A stretch of 20,835 nt of DNA from JAABTH01 sp964492615 (GTDB lineage: Bacteria; Bacillota; Dethiobacteria; DTU022). Made by a program: the position numbers and the translations under genes. Each line of letters opens with the position of its first letter. Within the stretch, counting starts at the first letter, position 1. Of this stretch, positions 1-8,212 are shown one piece after another. The stretch covers positions 1 through 20,835 of the forward strand of contig CAZBKZ010000041.1 in the NCBI GenBank assembly GCA_964492615.1, given 5' to 3'. A model generated the notes under the pieces. The model saw nothing but the letters and a program-made list of their open reading frames with translations. It was not told the origin of the DNA and searched no databases.

Positions 1-56
1 TGTTTTCTGGAAAATCATTTGTAATTCAACATCCTTTCAATTTTTGATTTTTATTT

Positions 57-419
57 TTACTTCTTGAGGTGTTCAGGAAGTGGAGGCGCATAAGCCCAGA
101 TTACTTTAATCGGCTCATCCCCGGTGTTTACTATCTCGTGCGATACTCCCAAAGGCGCAAAAATTGCTGTCCCGGCTTCCAGGGGATATTCTTCTTCGCC
201 TCCGTTAACAACCAGCTTACCTTTACCGCTGGCTATAAACATCGCCTCTTCTGATTCCCCATGGCTATGAACCGGGATTCTGCTGCCGGGCTCGGTAACA
301 TTAACACCCATTGATATCTTGGTTGCTCCCACTGTGTGGCCGGAAATCAAGATCTTTGATACCCTGGGCGGATCCCGCCTTACTCCTTCAACATCCTTTT
401 CATTAACTGTATACTTCAA
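57..419 (-). CDS. Small single-domain cupin protein
   Basis: A 120-residue single-domain cupin. Motif 1 is visible as His51-x-His53 followed by Glu57/Glu58 and a downstream Gly (residues 45-66). Motif 2 is visible as Pro89-x-Gly91, His94 and Asn98. Together these give the His2-Glu-His metal site of the beta-barrel fold. The start is the TTG at 419-417, because a strong AAAGGAGGTG ribosome site lies just upstream; a longer frame to 503 would run through the sigma-54 promoter. The gene is divergent from the sigma-54 activator and has its own perfect -24/-12 promoter, so it is probably a target of that activator. Small cupins can be isomerases, oxygenases, sensors or sugar/acid binders, and the substrate cannot be read from the sequence. 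The fold is confident and the role unknown. Confidence 0.9.
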   Translation of the reverse strand: MKYTVNEKDVEGVRRDPPRVSKILISGHTVGATKISMGVNVTEPGSRIPVHSHGESEEAMFIASGKGKLVVNGGEEEYPLEAGTAIFAPLGVSHEIVNTGDEPIKVIWAYAPPLPEHLKK

Positions 420-481
420 ATTTACACCTCCTTTATTGAAATAATTTATTGAAAACTGGTTAATATCTAATATAATATGTA

Positions 482-496
482 GCAAATGTCGTGCCA
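482..496 (-). promoter_or_regulatory. Sigma-54 (-24/-12) promoter of the cupin gene
   Basis: Read on the minus strand, the sequence is TGGCACG-ACAT-TTGC. This matches the sigma-54 consensus TGGCACG-N4-TTGC at every defined base, with exactly 10 bp between the invariant GG and GC. The predicted start of transcription is near 470, giving a leader of about 50 nt before the TTG start codon of the cupin gene. The divergent neighbour encodes a sigma-54 enhancer-binding protein, which makes a chance match unlikely. Confidence 0.85.
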
Positions 497-790
497 ACTG
501 CACAGCCAGAAATAAATTTGCCCCGGTAATTTATTGAGATAATAGTAGTATGATCCTTTATGCAGGTATTTATTATCATATCAGTAAATCGTGAAAAAAT
601 AAATAAGCACTTGTTGCCAGATGAAAGTTAACCTCGCCATTCCTGTATGCTTTAGCGATATGTTTATGTTATGATTGTTAAAAGAAAGAACTGTGTCATC
701 GGTTCTTTTGATTGCTTTAAACAATTTCCGTTAATACATACCACAAATATTCAGCCTAATGCATTCAGGTTTTTTAATTTCTCATATAAA

Positions 791-797
791 GGGGGAG
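791..797 (+). promoter_or_regulatory. Ribosome binding site deciding the TTG start of the activator
   Basis: GGGGGAG lies 7 nt before the TTG at 805-807. No ATG start in this frame would retain the N-terminal beta strand of the PrpR_N domain, so the TTG start is supported. Confidence 0.75.
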
Positions 798-804
798 TAT
801 TACG

Positions 805-2853
805 TTGTCCAGAATAACTATAATTGCCCCGGATAGTGAACTTGCCGATCTTTGTAACGATGTTATAAAAATTCACAAACCAAAAGTTAACATAAACACT
901 GTTGTGGGCCCCGCCATTCAGGGAGTAAATATCGCCAGGGAAGAAATAAAACGTGGCGTAGACGTAATCATATCTCGGGGCGGCACCTCCACCCTGATTG
1001 AAAATGCCAAGCTGGGAGTTCCAATAGTCGATATCGGTATCAGCTACCAGAACCTTCTCTACTGCCTTTCGGAAGCAAAACAGCTTGGCGACACTGTGGC
1101 AATGATCGGTTATAAAAATGTATTCCAATCCATAAAGAAAATAGAAGAACAAATAAAAGAACTAACAGGTATCACCATTATCGCCCGAAAAATTAACTCT
1201 GACGACGAAATATATGATGTTATGCACCGCATCTATAATGACCACAAGGATCACAACCTGGTTTTTATCGGCGGCAACACTGTTGCCAAATCAGCAACCA
1301 AATTAGGCTGCGCTTCTGTTGCCCTGAAATCTACTGAAGAAAATATCCTCCAGGCAATCGAAGAAGCACAAAAAATAATTAATGCAACCCAGATGGAAAA
1401 AGAGCGCGCCAACATGTTTAAAGCCATCCTCGATCATATATCGGACGGAGTTGTTTCTATAGATAAAAACGGAGTTATAACTGTTTTAAACAAGGCCGCT
1501 CAAACAATTATCAAAACCGATGAAAAAAAGTTAATCGGCAAAAAAGCTGAAAGCACCATTTTAAACCCCCGCATCCATGAAGTTGTTGAAAAGGGGAAAC
1601 CGGAACTGGGCATCCTGGAAGAAATTGGCGGCATAACCGTGGTGACTAACAGTACTCCTATTTTTGTTGACAACCAGGTAGTCGGAGCTGTTTCCACATT
1701 TCAGGATGTAACTTACCTTCAGCAGTTAGAACAGCAGGTTCGCCGCAAATTATCCCGCCAGGGATTAATACCGAAATATAAATTTGATGACATTATCGGC
1801 GAAAGTCCCGGTATGATAACTGCAATTCAGAGGGCTAAAAAATTTGCCAATACTGATTACACCATATTAATTACTGCTGAAACCGGCAGCGGCAAAGAAA
1901 TGTTTGCCCACAGTATGCACAGTACCAGCAAAAGAAATAAGGGCCCTTTCGTCACTGTAAACTGCGCATCTCTGCCCGAGAGCCTGCTGGAAGCCGAACT
2001 CTTCGGCTATTCTGAAGGAGCCTTTACCGGAGCATCAAAGGGAGGGCATGCAGGTCTTTTTGAACAGGCGCACGGAGGCACTATCTTTCTTGATGAAGTT
2101 AGTGAAATATCCGGACGCTTGCAAATCCTCTTTCTCCGGGTATTACAGGAAAAAGAAATACGCCGCATTGGGGATAGTAAAATTATACCGGTAAACGTAC
2201 GCATTATATCTGCATCGAACCGCAAGTTAAAAGAACTGGTCAGCCAGGGTGATTTCCGCGAAGATTTATATTACAGGCTAAATGTTTTAAACCTGCACAT
2301 TCCCCCTTTAAGAGAAAGACAGGATGACATCCCCCTACTGATTGAAAACTTTTTAAGCATTTATCCGGGGACTTTGAACAAAAATTGCTCTATAACTCCT
2401 AATGCAATCAGGCTGCTGCAGCAATACGAATGGCCGGGCAATGTCCGCCAGCTGGAAAACATAATCCAGAGGCTGATTGTTATCACTGAAGATGAGTCCT
2501 CTATTGATATATCAGATGTCCAGCAGGCCCTGGAAGGAGAACTGACCAATAGTAATTTCGACAATATATTTACTCCCCTGCCAGCAAAATCTGATTTAAA
2601 AAACAAGAACCTGCTTAAAGCAAGCAATGCCCTATCCCTGGACAACATAGAGGTAGAAACAGATACAAACCGGAGTAGCAGTGAAGGGCTGTTGTCAAAT
2701 ATAGAAAGTGAAGCTATCCTGAAAGTATTGAGAAGTGTAAACGGAAATCGACAGAAGGCTTCCAAAATCCTCGGGATTAGCAGTACCACGCTTTGGAGAC
2801 GATTAAAAAATATAGATACTGAAATTCTTGAAAGAAATAACCTTATTAACTAA
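805..2853 (+). CDS. Sigma-54-dependent transcriptional activator with PrpR_N and PAS domains
   Basis: A 682-residue bacterial enhancer-binding protein that opens sigma-54 RNA polymerase complexes by ATP hydrolysis. Domain order: PrpR N-terminal sensor (about 10-190), a PAS domain (about 205-310), the AAA+ sigma-54 interaction domain (about 325-550) and a C-terminal Fis-type helix-turn-helix (about 633-675). The sigma-54 contact loop GAFTGA is intact at 405-410, Walker B ends in Asp430-Glu431, and the arginine-rich segment and WPGNVRQLE motif are present. Walker A reads AETGSGKE (358-365), with Ala in place of the usual first Gly. PrpR_N domains sense small carboxylic-acid metabolites in propionate regulators, but the ligand here is not necessarily propionate because no methylcitrate genes are present. 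Two -24/-12 promoters in the window (482-496 and 9096-9110) are the obvious targets. Confidence 0.95.
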   Translation: MSRITIIAPDSELADLCNDVIKIHKPKVNINTVVGPAIQGVNIAREEIKRGVDVIISRGGTSTLIENAKLGVPIVDIGISYQNLLYCLSEAKQLGDTVAMIGYKNVFQSIKKIEEQIKELTGITIIARKINSDDEIYDVMHRIYNDHKDHNLVFIGGNTVAKSATKLGCASVALKSTEENILQAIEEAQKIINATQMEKERANMFKAILDHISDGVVSIDKNGVITVLNKAAQTIIKTDEKKLIGKKAESTILNPRIHEVVEKGKPELGILEEIGGITVVTNSTPIFVDNQVVGAVSTFQDVTYLQQLEQQVRRKLSRQGLIPKYKFDDIIGESPGMITAIQRAKKFANTDYTILITAETGSGKEMFAHSMHSTSKRNKGPFVTVNCASLPESLLEAELFGYSEGAFTGASKGGHAGLFEQAHGGTIFLDEVSEISGRLQILFLRVLQEKEIRRIGDSKIIPVNVRIISASNRKLKELVSQGDFREDLYYRLNVLNLHIPPLRERQDDIPLLIENFLSIYPGTLNKNCSITPNAIRLLQQYEWPGNVRQLENIIQRLIVITEDESSIDISDVQQALEGELTNSNFDNIFTPLPAKSDLKNKNLLKASNALSLDNIEVETDTNRSSSEGLLSNIESEAILKVLRSVNGNRQKASKILGISSTTLWRRLKNIDTEILERNNLIN

Positions 2854-2892
2854 ATCAACCCTTAAGCTAACCAACCTAAAGTGAAATAAATA

Positions 2893-2933
2893 ATTGAGTT
2901 TTACCCTCCCATCAGAAGAGGGTAAAACTCAAT
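2893..2933 (-). terminator. Rho-independent terminator overlapping the 3' end of the MoaD-like gene
   Basis: A perfect 16-bp inverted repeat (arms 2893-2908 and 2918-2933) with a 9-nt loop. On the minus strand it is followed by a T-rich stretch (TATTTATTTC), so it should end the long minus-strand operon. It also lies 39 bp after the stop codon of the convergent activator gene and may stop that transcript too, although the plus-strand side lacks a clean T run. Its right arm and loop lie inside the MoaD-like coding sequence and include the codons for the functional C-terminal Gly-Gly and the stop. Confidence 0.8.
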
Positions 2934-3146
2934 ATAATCATCTTGTTTTATTATTGTTGCAGCCGGATCGATAACTGACCGGCCATTTACTATTATCAAG
3001 CCCAAGTTTTCCGAATTCAGATCAAGAATATCTATTAACTCACTTATCAGGCTGCCGGAGAATTCAAATTCCTCAAGCTTTCGCTCTTTATTGATCGCCT
3101 TTTCTTGAACCTGAACACCCCTGTTAATAGTAACACTGATTATCAT
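2901..3146 (-). CDS. MoaD/ThiS-like ubiquitin-fold sulfur carrier protein
   Basis: An 81-residue protein with the size and pattern of a MoaD/ThiS beta-grasp sulfur carrier: an N-terminal beta strand, a central helix, an IIVNGR turn, a hydrophobic D-x-I-x-F-x-P strand, and the terminal Gly-Gly (80-81) that is thiocarboxylated during pterin cofactor synthesis. It follows the AOR gene by 27 bp, with a GGAGGG ribosome site before its ATG. MoaD-like genes next to aldehyde:ferredoxin oxidoreductases are a known arrangement, thought to supply dithiolene sulfur for the tungstopterin cofactor. It is the last gene of the operon and its 3' end is embedded in the terminator hairpin. Function as an AOR-dedicated carrier is inferred. 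Confidence 0.85.
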   Translation of the reverse strand: MIISVTINRGVQVQEKAINKERKLEEFEFSGSLISELIDILDLNSENLGLIIVNGRSVIDPAATIIKQDDYIEFYPLLMGG

Positions 3147-3173
3147 CAGGACCCTCCGGGGATTTGTCTCTGC

Positions 3174-4874
3174 TTAACCTAATTGCAAATTGTCAATTTC
3201 TTCCTGCGGCACATCAAAAACTGTATTGTGCGGAGGCAGCTTTTCTTTATAGAAGAATTCCGGTAAGCGTCTTTCGGTCAGGCCTGCTTTCCGGTTGAAC
3301 TCTTCTTCCAGGCGCAGAGTTTCACGGGCCAGGTCATAGATACTTTCTTTATTCAGTTCAAGCCCGAGAAGGTTATTAATTAAATCTGCTACCAAACCCA
3401 TGTCTGCAGCTACCGGAGTCCTGGCAAACAAACATATTCCGAGCAGATCGACAATGGCACAATCTACCTGTAATCCTTTAGAAAGTTCTACCTGATTTTC
3501 CTTACCCAGGGGGTCAACTTTGTCGCGGGCGCCAAAAGCGTTGCCTGCAGTATGGTCGCCACCCATAGGCGAAGTTATGTAAGTAACTCCGTTGCCTTTT
3601 AAAGCCCTGGGATCATAAGCCGGCAGTCCTTGGTTGCGTCCAACGGGTACCCTTATTGTACCAAAGACTCTGGCCGTTACAGCAGCCCCGCTGCCTACAA
3701 TTCTGCCCAGGGGAGTACCTGAAGCCACTTCTTTCAGGATTTCTACACACTTCTCAACATCACCGTACTCAATCATGCCTACATCCATGAGAATGCCTAA
3801 AACACAGCCGGTCTCTATAGTATCAAGACCGTAATCATTGCATAGCTTGTTAAGTAAAGCTATATCATCAAGATTATCCATACCGAGGTTTGAACCGAGC
3901 AAAACAATAGTTTCATATTGCAGGGTAGATACGATTGCTTCGCCCCTGGTATCAGGATATACGTTCCCGCAGCTGATCAGGCAGCCTACCATGCAGGGAG
4001 CCGAAACCTTACCTTTCCCTTTCCTCTCTACAATGGTATCATGTAGCTTTTCACCACTGATATTATCTATGTGCTCAAAACTACCCTGCCTGAAACTCCT
4101 GGTCGGCATTGCTCCCAGTGAGTTCATTGCTTTCATAATTGCGGCAGTTCCATATTGCTTGCGGCTTTCCAAACGTGGATCTTCAAGAACCATCTGGTTA
4201 AATTTCTTCCTGAGTTCTTTTAACTTTGCCGCATTGGCAGGTTCAACCTGTACATCCCTGTTATCTCTGGCAACAATTGCCTTAATTCTCTTGGCACCCA
4301 TTACAGCGCCCAGGCCACCCCTGGCCATTGCCCTGGCATGGCCAAACGGATCAACGGATAATATAGCGGCGGCTGGCAGCTTTCTTTCACCTGCCTGACC
4401 GATACAAACAATACCGGCTTTTTCTCCGTACTTTTCTTTTAGACTCTGGAAAGTTTCAAACACGCTCTTATTCTCAAGATAGGAGGCATCTTCCAGGGCA
4501 AGCTCATTGCCATCGATTACCAGAACCTTTAAAGTTTCTTCAGCGGGCAATCCTTCAAAAACCAAGGCACGGATGCCGGAGCGCACCATTATCTGGCTAA
4601 ATATACCACCGCTGTTGCTTTCTTTTATACCTCCAGTTAAGGGGCTTTTTGCTCCGGCAGAAAGCCGGGCGGAACTGCTGACCCCTGTTCCTGTAAGCAG
4701 GCCGGCAGCAAAAATAAGTTTGTTATCCTCACCCAGAGGATCACATTGCGGTTCAACTTCGCCATTTATTATGGCAGATGTGAGGGCACGCCCTCCCTTG
4801 CGCAAGTATTCATTTTCCATTTTCTCTTTAATAATCGAGCCATCGTTAAGATTAACTCTTATTAACTGGTTCAA
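3174..4874 (-). CDS. Aldehyde:ferredoxin oxidoreductase (tungstopterin enzyme)
   Basis: A member of the AOR family, which oxidises aldehydes to acids with ferredoxin, or reduces acids when ferredoxin is strongly reduced. The N-terminal domain has the family marks GGRALTS, the LIFAAGLLTGTG segment and KSPLTGG followed by ESNSGG. RGGLGAVMGAKRIKAI and the later YDPRALKGNGVTY and GGDHT segments also fit. The [4Fe-4S] ligands are Cys294, Cys298, Cys302 and Cys481 (numbering from the chosen start). Spacing is C-x3-C-x3-C, as in the YdhV-like branch, rather than the C-x2-C-x3-C of archaeal AOR. The first TTG (4883) abuts the GGAG site, so I chose the next TTG (4874), nine bases from it. The 566-residue length is slightly short for the family. 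It lies between the Ldh-family gene and MoaD. Confidence 0.93.
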   Translation of the reverse strand: MNQLIRVNLNDGSIIKEKMENEYLRKGGRALTSAIINGEVEPQCDPLGEDNKLIFAAGLLTGTGVSSSARLSAGAKSPLTGGIKESNSGGIFSQIMVRSGIRALVFEGLPAEETLKVLVIDGNELALEDASYLENKSVFETFQSLKEKYGEKAGIVCIGQAGERKLPAAAILSVDPFGHARAMARGGLGAVMGAKRIKAIVARDNRDVQVEPANAAKLKELRKKFNQMVLEDPRLESRKQYGTAAIMKAMNSLGAMPTRSFRQGSFEHIDNISGEKLHDTIVERKGKGKVSAPCMVGCLISCGNVYPDTRGEAIVSTLQYETIVLLGSNLGMDNLDDIALLNKLCNDYGLDTIETGCVLGILMDVGMIEYGDVEKCVEILKEVASGTPLGRIVGSGAAVTARVFGTIRVPVGRNQGLPAYDPRALKGNGVTYITSPMGGDHTAGNAFGARDKVDPLGKENQVELSKGLQVDCAIVDLLGICLFARTPVAADMGLVADLINNLLGLELNKESIYDLARETLRLEEEFNRKAGLTERRLPEFFYKEKLPPHNTVFDVPQEEIDNLQLG

Positions 4875-4923
4875 CCGGATCAACTCCTATCACATATTTT
4901 ATCCACCTTGATATTTATCAAAC

Positions 4924-5946
4924 TCAAGCTATCTCTTTTTTAACTTTTTCCCACAGATCTTTAGAAACTGCAAGCCCGTTCTGCCTGTTTCTCTCCTCGG
5001 TGTTATATTCAATTTCTCCGGCCAGGTATAATTCTTTTACACCATCAGCCTTCTCGCTTGTTTTTATTTTTTCTTTTAGTTCCTCAACCCTGTCGAGATA
5101 ATCATTGTAATTGATCATACATTCAATATTAAAGGCCAGCAGAAAATTACCTGAACAGATGGTCTGGCTCATATCATCCAGGGAGCAGACACCGTCACAG
5201 CTTTTACTACCGGTCATAATTCCGGCAATAATATCAATCAGTAGAGCCATACCGTATCCCTTCGGCCCCCCAACAGGAGAAAGAGTGCCCAGAAGAGCCA
5301 TGGCCGGATCAGTTGTATCTTTTCCGTCAGCATCCTTAGCCCAGCCAAGGGGAATTTCCTGATTCTGCTTTTCATATATCCTTATTTTGCCCCGGGCAAC
5401 ATTGGTTGTTGCCATATCAAGCAAAATTGGCCTGCTTTTTGTTGGGACTGCAACTGCAAATGGATTGGTTCCAAACAAAGCCTGCACTCCGCCAAACGGC
5501 GCCATAGCCGGGTTGGTATTGGCAGTAATGAAGCCCATCATCTTATTTTTAGCAGCCATCTCCGGGTAATAGCCGGCCAGGCCAATATGGTTTGTATTTT
5601 TAATGCCCACACAGCAAAGGCCTTTCTCTGCAGCCTGTTCAACAGCAACAGACATTGCCTTGTGAGCAACAACCTGACCCAGTCCGTTATCGGCATCTAC
5701 GAAAACAACACTACCCGCTCGTTGCTCAAAATTAAGGGCAGGCTGTGGGTTGATTAACCCTTTTTCCATTCTTTGAATATAGTGATCGAGCCTGGATACA
5801 CCATGTGAGGATACTCCCCTTAAATCGGCTTTTACCGTAATATCCACCATTGTAGCAATATCCTCTTCACTCATACTGCTTTTTTCAAGTTTCACTTTAC
5901 AAAACTGCCTCAGCTCTTCTTCGCTGAGAAGGTATGCTTCACTCAT
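4924..5946 (-). CDS. Ldh-family (malate/lactate/ureidoglycolate type) NAD(P)-dependent dehydrogenase
   Basis: A 340-residue protein of the Ldh/MDH2 family (ComC, YlbC, YiaK relatives). These enzymes oxidise 2-hydroxyacids or reduce 2-oxoacids with NAD(P) using a fold unrelated to classical lactate dehydrogenase. Visible family motifs are SHGVSRLDHYIQRM, NHIGLAGYYPEMA, a GTNPFAVAVPT nucleotide-site segment, LDMATT with A-x-GK, and GGPKGYGMALLIDIIAG. I chose the internal ATG at 5946, which has a GGTG site 8 nt upstream, over the ATG at 5967, which has none. A 102-bp gap separates it from the CoA-transferase beta gene. That gap contains a weak minus-strand TTGAAC-N18-TAATAG, so an internal promoter is possible. 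Substrates in this family are diverse (malate, lactate, sulfolactate, ureidoglycolate, diketogulonate) and cannot be assigned. Confidence 0.92.
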   Translation of the reverse strand: MSEAYLLSEEELRQFCKVKLEKSSMSEEDIATMVDITVKADLRGVSSHGVSRLDHYIQRMEKGLINPQPALNFEQRAGSVVFVDADNGLGQVVAHKAMSVAVEQAAEKGLCCVGIKNTNHIGLAGYYPEMAAKNKMMGFITANTNPAMAPFGGVQALFGTNPFAVAVPTKSRPILLDMATTNVARGKIRIYEKQNQEIPLGWAKDADGKDTTDPAMALLGTLSPVGGPKGYGMALLIDIIAGIMTGSKSCDGVCSLDDMSQTICSGNFLLAFNIECMINYNDYLDRVEELKEKIKTSEKADGVKELYLAGEIEYNTEERNRQNGLAVSKDLWEKVKKEIA

Positions 5947-6048
5947 AACGTTTACACCATCTTTCATTCATTTAACTATCTAAATAAAAGTATCGACATT
6001 CTATTATTAAAATTTTTTAGGTCAGTTCAATTTCATTCAGCCCACTGT

Positions 6049-6816
6049 TTACTTAATATATATGCGGCCGGGATCAATAATTTCCCTGAGCAGTTCAATC
6101 TCACTGCCATTGGGCGGCTCAGTTTCCTCCACCCGGTCCATGAGCAGCTCAAACCCCGTATTTTCAACTACATCCTCAATTCTTACCCCGGGATGGACAG
6201 ATAATAGCTTCATTCGCTTGCTATCTTCATCAAAACCGAGGATTGCTTTATCTGTAATTATTTTTGAGGGACCGCCGCCTTTTAAACCGGCTTCAGCACG
6301 TGTGCTGCTACCGTTAAGAAAACCGGAAGAAGTATTATATGATACTTTATCCTTAAATTTACGCCTTTCGTGAGGCATAATCACAAAAATATTTTTAGCC
6401 AGTGAGGCAATATCGTTCGCGCCGCCGCTGCCGGTAAAATGACGAAAACCTCCATCTGGCTGATTGACCATTGTTGAGTTGAGATTACCATACATATCAA
6501 TTTCCAGGCCACCTATAAAACCAACGTCAACTAGGCCCCTGTGCAAAAAGCTGCCCATAACCCCCATTGTATTTGTATAATAATTTGACTTAAACCAGAT
6601 ACGGGGATCTGCTATTCCAACCGAAGGTTCTTTTGGCTGTGGATCAATAACACCTATCTCGAGGATCATAGTCAGGTTGGGAGCATGAGTCATCTGGGCC
6701 AATATGGAAGCAATCTGCGGCAGGCCAAGGCCGACCAGGACATTCTGGTTGTCTTTAAGCTCCCTCGCGCCTGCCACAGCCATTAACTCACGCATTGTAT
6801 AGTAATCGTTTTTCAA
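6049..6816 (-). CDS. CoA-transferase subunit beta (glutaconate CoA-transferase type)
   Basis: A 255-residue beta subunit of a class I CoA-transferase resembling glutaconate CoA-transferase B and IpdB. Glu53 in the EIGVIDP segment sits at the position of the catalytic glutamate (Glu54 in the Acidaminococcus enzyme) that forms the glutamyl-CoA thioester. GFIGGLEIDMYGNLN, the glycine-rich FTGSGGANDIA loop and HPGVRIEDV are family features. The start is a TTG nine bases after a GGAGG site, 16 bp behind the alpha gene. Together the subunits should move CoA from acetyl-CoA or another acyl-CoA to a carboxylic acid, possibly a dicarboxylate, 2-hydroxyacid or ring-cleavage product. The substrate is undetermined. 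Confidence 0.93.
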   Translation of the reverse strand: MKNDYYTMRELMAVAGARELKDNQNVLVGLGLPQIASILAQMTHAPNLTMILEIGVIDPQPKEPSVGIADPRIWFKSNYYTNTMGVMGSFLHRGLVDVGFIGGLEIDMYGNLNSTMVNQPDGGFRHFTGSGGANDIASLAKNIFVIMPHERRKFKDKVSYNTSSGFLNGSSTRAEAGLKGGGPSKIITDKAILGFDEDSKRMKLLSVHPGVRIEDVVENTGFELLMDRVEETEPPNGSEIELLREIIDPGRIYIK

Positions 6817-6832
6817 AAGGTAATACCTCCGT

Positions 6833-7738
6833 TTAATACTTCTTCAATGAATCGGCAGCTAATTCATTAATCCTGTTTATCCCACCAATCAGTTCTAAAT
6901 ATTCGTTAAAGCTCTTAACACTGTAGACGAATTTATCAAGATAATCACGCATGCCGTCTTCTGTTTTGGCATATGCCACGTACTCTTCAATATGTGCCCG
7001 ATCAAAATCATACTTGCCATAAACAGAGGTAGGGTGGGCGCCATAGGGCTGGTTGACAACCATATCAACACGGGGAGCGGGGATGATCACTTCCTGGGCC
7101 AGGTGTGGAGTTAACTCATCAGCTATTATCTCATCAGCAATTATAATAATATGATCAGAAGCCAGCGCTGCTTCCTGATCCCACCTGGGGCCATAGATAA
7201 TCGCGTTCCCACTCTTATCCGCCCTGGGAACATGAACCACGGCATAATCCGGATTCAAAGCCCGTAGCATTATTATCTTGTCACCTGTGAAAGGACATTC
7301 ACCGGTAGTAACTTCATCCTCTTTTGCAGCCAGCAGGTTTGCCAAAATATCAGAGCCGAGCAAGGTTTGGGACGGAATATATGGGATACCAATTGAACCT
7401 GCCAGGAAACGCATTGACAGGGCCAGATTACTATACTCATTAACTTCGAATAATTTTCGCTCAATGGCCCGGTTCACGTTATACAAGGGACCGGGCCTGT
7501 CTAAGGAACCGCCTCCGTAATTGAGCCTGTTTACCAATCCGGCTCCGACGAGAAGATCCGTTTCAAAAGCAGCGATACATTGTGAAAGGGTCAAGTCTTT
7601 TTTACCCTGCCTGATTAATTCATGAGCAAAAGCAACAGGGCTGCGGGTTATCGCAAAGCCGCTGAAAGCCAGATGAGCCCCATCAGGAATCGCCGCTACG
7701 GCTTCTTCCATCTTAACAATTTTAGAGGCGGCAGCCAT
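6833..7738 (-). CDS. CoA-transferase subunit alpha (glutaconate CoA-transferase type)
   Basis: A 301-residue alpha subunit partnering the beta subunit directly downstream. It begins with an activator-like segment (VKMEEAVAAIPDGAHLAFSG), as usual for family I CoA-transferases, then FAHELIRQGKKDLTL, a GGGSLDRPGP loop and a C-terminal region typical of GctA/IpdA proteins. The start is the ATG at 7738-7736, not the longer frame to 7768. A GGAGG site lies nine bases upstream, inside the end of the preceding gene, whose stop (7742-7740) is one base away. This tight junction points to translational coupling with the cysteine-containing protein upstream. Confidence 0.93.
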   Translation of the reverse strand: MAAASKIVKMEEAVAAIPDGAHLAFSGFAITRSPVAFAHELIRQGKKDLTLSQCIAAFETDLLVGAGLVNRLNYGGGSLDRPGPLYNVNRAIERKLFEVNEYSNLALSMRFLAGSIGIPYIPSQTLLGSDILANLLAAKEDEVTTGECPFTGDKIIMLRALNPDYAVVHVPRADKSGNAIIYGPRWDQEAALASDHIIIIADEIIADELTPHLAQEVIIPAPRVDMVVNQPYGAHPTSVYGKYDFDRAHIEEYVAYAKTEDGMRDYLDKFVYSVKSFNEYLELIGGINRINELAADSLKKY

Positions 7739-7739
7739 C

Positions 7740-8192
7740 CTAGATTTCCTCCAGAGTCGAACCAACAATGCCTATAGTAACTACACATTTAGCGCCCTTT
7801 AACTCAATGGAAACCAGTTCACTGTTCGCGCCAATCAGGGAATCGATGTAATACATTACGACATTGGCACAGGGGCAGCTAAAGGGATCAATGTTCTTTT
7901 TGGCCAGTTCTTTTTCAACATCAAGGTGCACACAACCCTCAAATTCCACTACCAGAACATTACCCTTGCCATCATATGTAGCATTCTTGACTATGTTGTC
8001 TTTTACCAGCGCATCTATTACATTCTGGACAGTCTTACTCCAACTCTTATCAGCAAGATCTGCACCATACTTTTCTTTAAAATAGTTTACTCCGACAAGA
8101 GTAGTGCGATATCGGGCACCACGTCCTCTCTCATCCCAGAAAGAAAGCTCCAGGTCCTTGACTATTTCAGAATAATACTTATCGTTACTCAT
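7740..8192 (-). CDS. Uncharacterised cysteine-containing protein in the CoA-transferase operon
   Basis: A 150-residue soluble protein that I do not firmly recognise. The N-terminal half (1-75) is helical and charged. The C-terminal half carries a Cys87-Val-His segment, a Cys106-Pro-Cys108 pair and Cys136, in a pattern loosely reminiscent of small V4R-like or methanogen-output-type sensor domains; that resemblance is a guess. The cysteines and His89 could bind a metal, cluster or thiol ligand. An AGGAGGG ribosome site precedes its ATG. It lies 20 bp after the nitroreductase stop and one base before the CoA-transferase alpha gene, so it is almost certainly co-transcribed and probably serves the same pathway. 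Confidence 0.85.
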   Translation of the reverse strand: MSNDKYYSEIVKDLELSFWDERGRGARYRTTLVGVNYFKEKYGADLADKSWSKTVQNVIDALVKDNIVKNATYDGKGNVLVVEFEGCVHLDVEKELAKKNIDPFSCPCANVVMYYIDSLIGANSELVSIELKGAKCVVTIGIVGSTLEEI

Positions 8193-8212
8193 GATATCCC
8201 TCCTAAGGTCTT

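Larger units (their letters stand above)
420..804. other. Divergent regulatory region between the cupin and sigma-54 activator genes
   Basis: This 385-bp AT-rich gap has no credible gene. It holds the cupin ribosome site (about 425-432), the minus-strand sigma-54 promoter (482-496) and, upstream of that promoter, an inverted pair GATAATA (538-544) / TATTATC (571-577). The pair sits about 40-95 bp upstream of the promoter, where an enhancer-binding activator could bind. The assignment is weak because such AT-rich arms arise easily by chance. I saw no convincing sigma-A promoter for the activator gene. Confidence 0.5.

Noticed and set aside
420..503. N-terminal extension of the cupin frame up to an ATG at 503
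   Set aside because: It runs through the perfect sigma-54 promoter and has no ribosome site, whereas the TTG at 419 follows AAAGGAGGTG. The extra 28 residues do not look like a cupin N-terminus.
805..2853. Naming the activator PrpR and assigning propionate sensing
   Set aside because: No methylcitrate cycle or propionyl-CoA genes are in the window, and PrpR_N domains occur in regulators of other pathways.
7273..7464. 63-codon frame inside the CoA-transferase alpha gene
   Set aside because: Out-of-frame shadow of a clearly conserved gene, without its own ribosome site.
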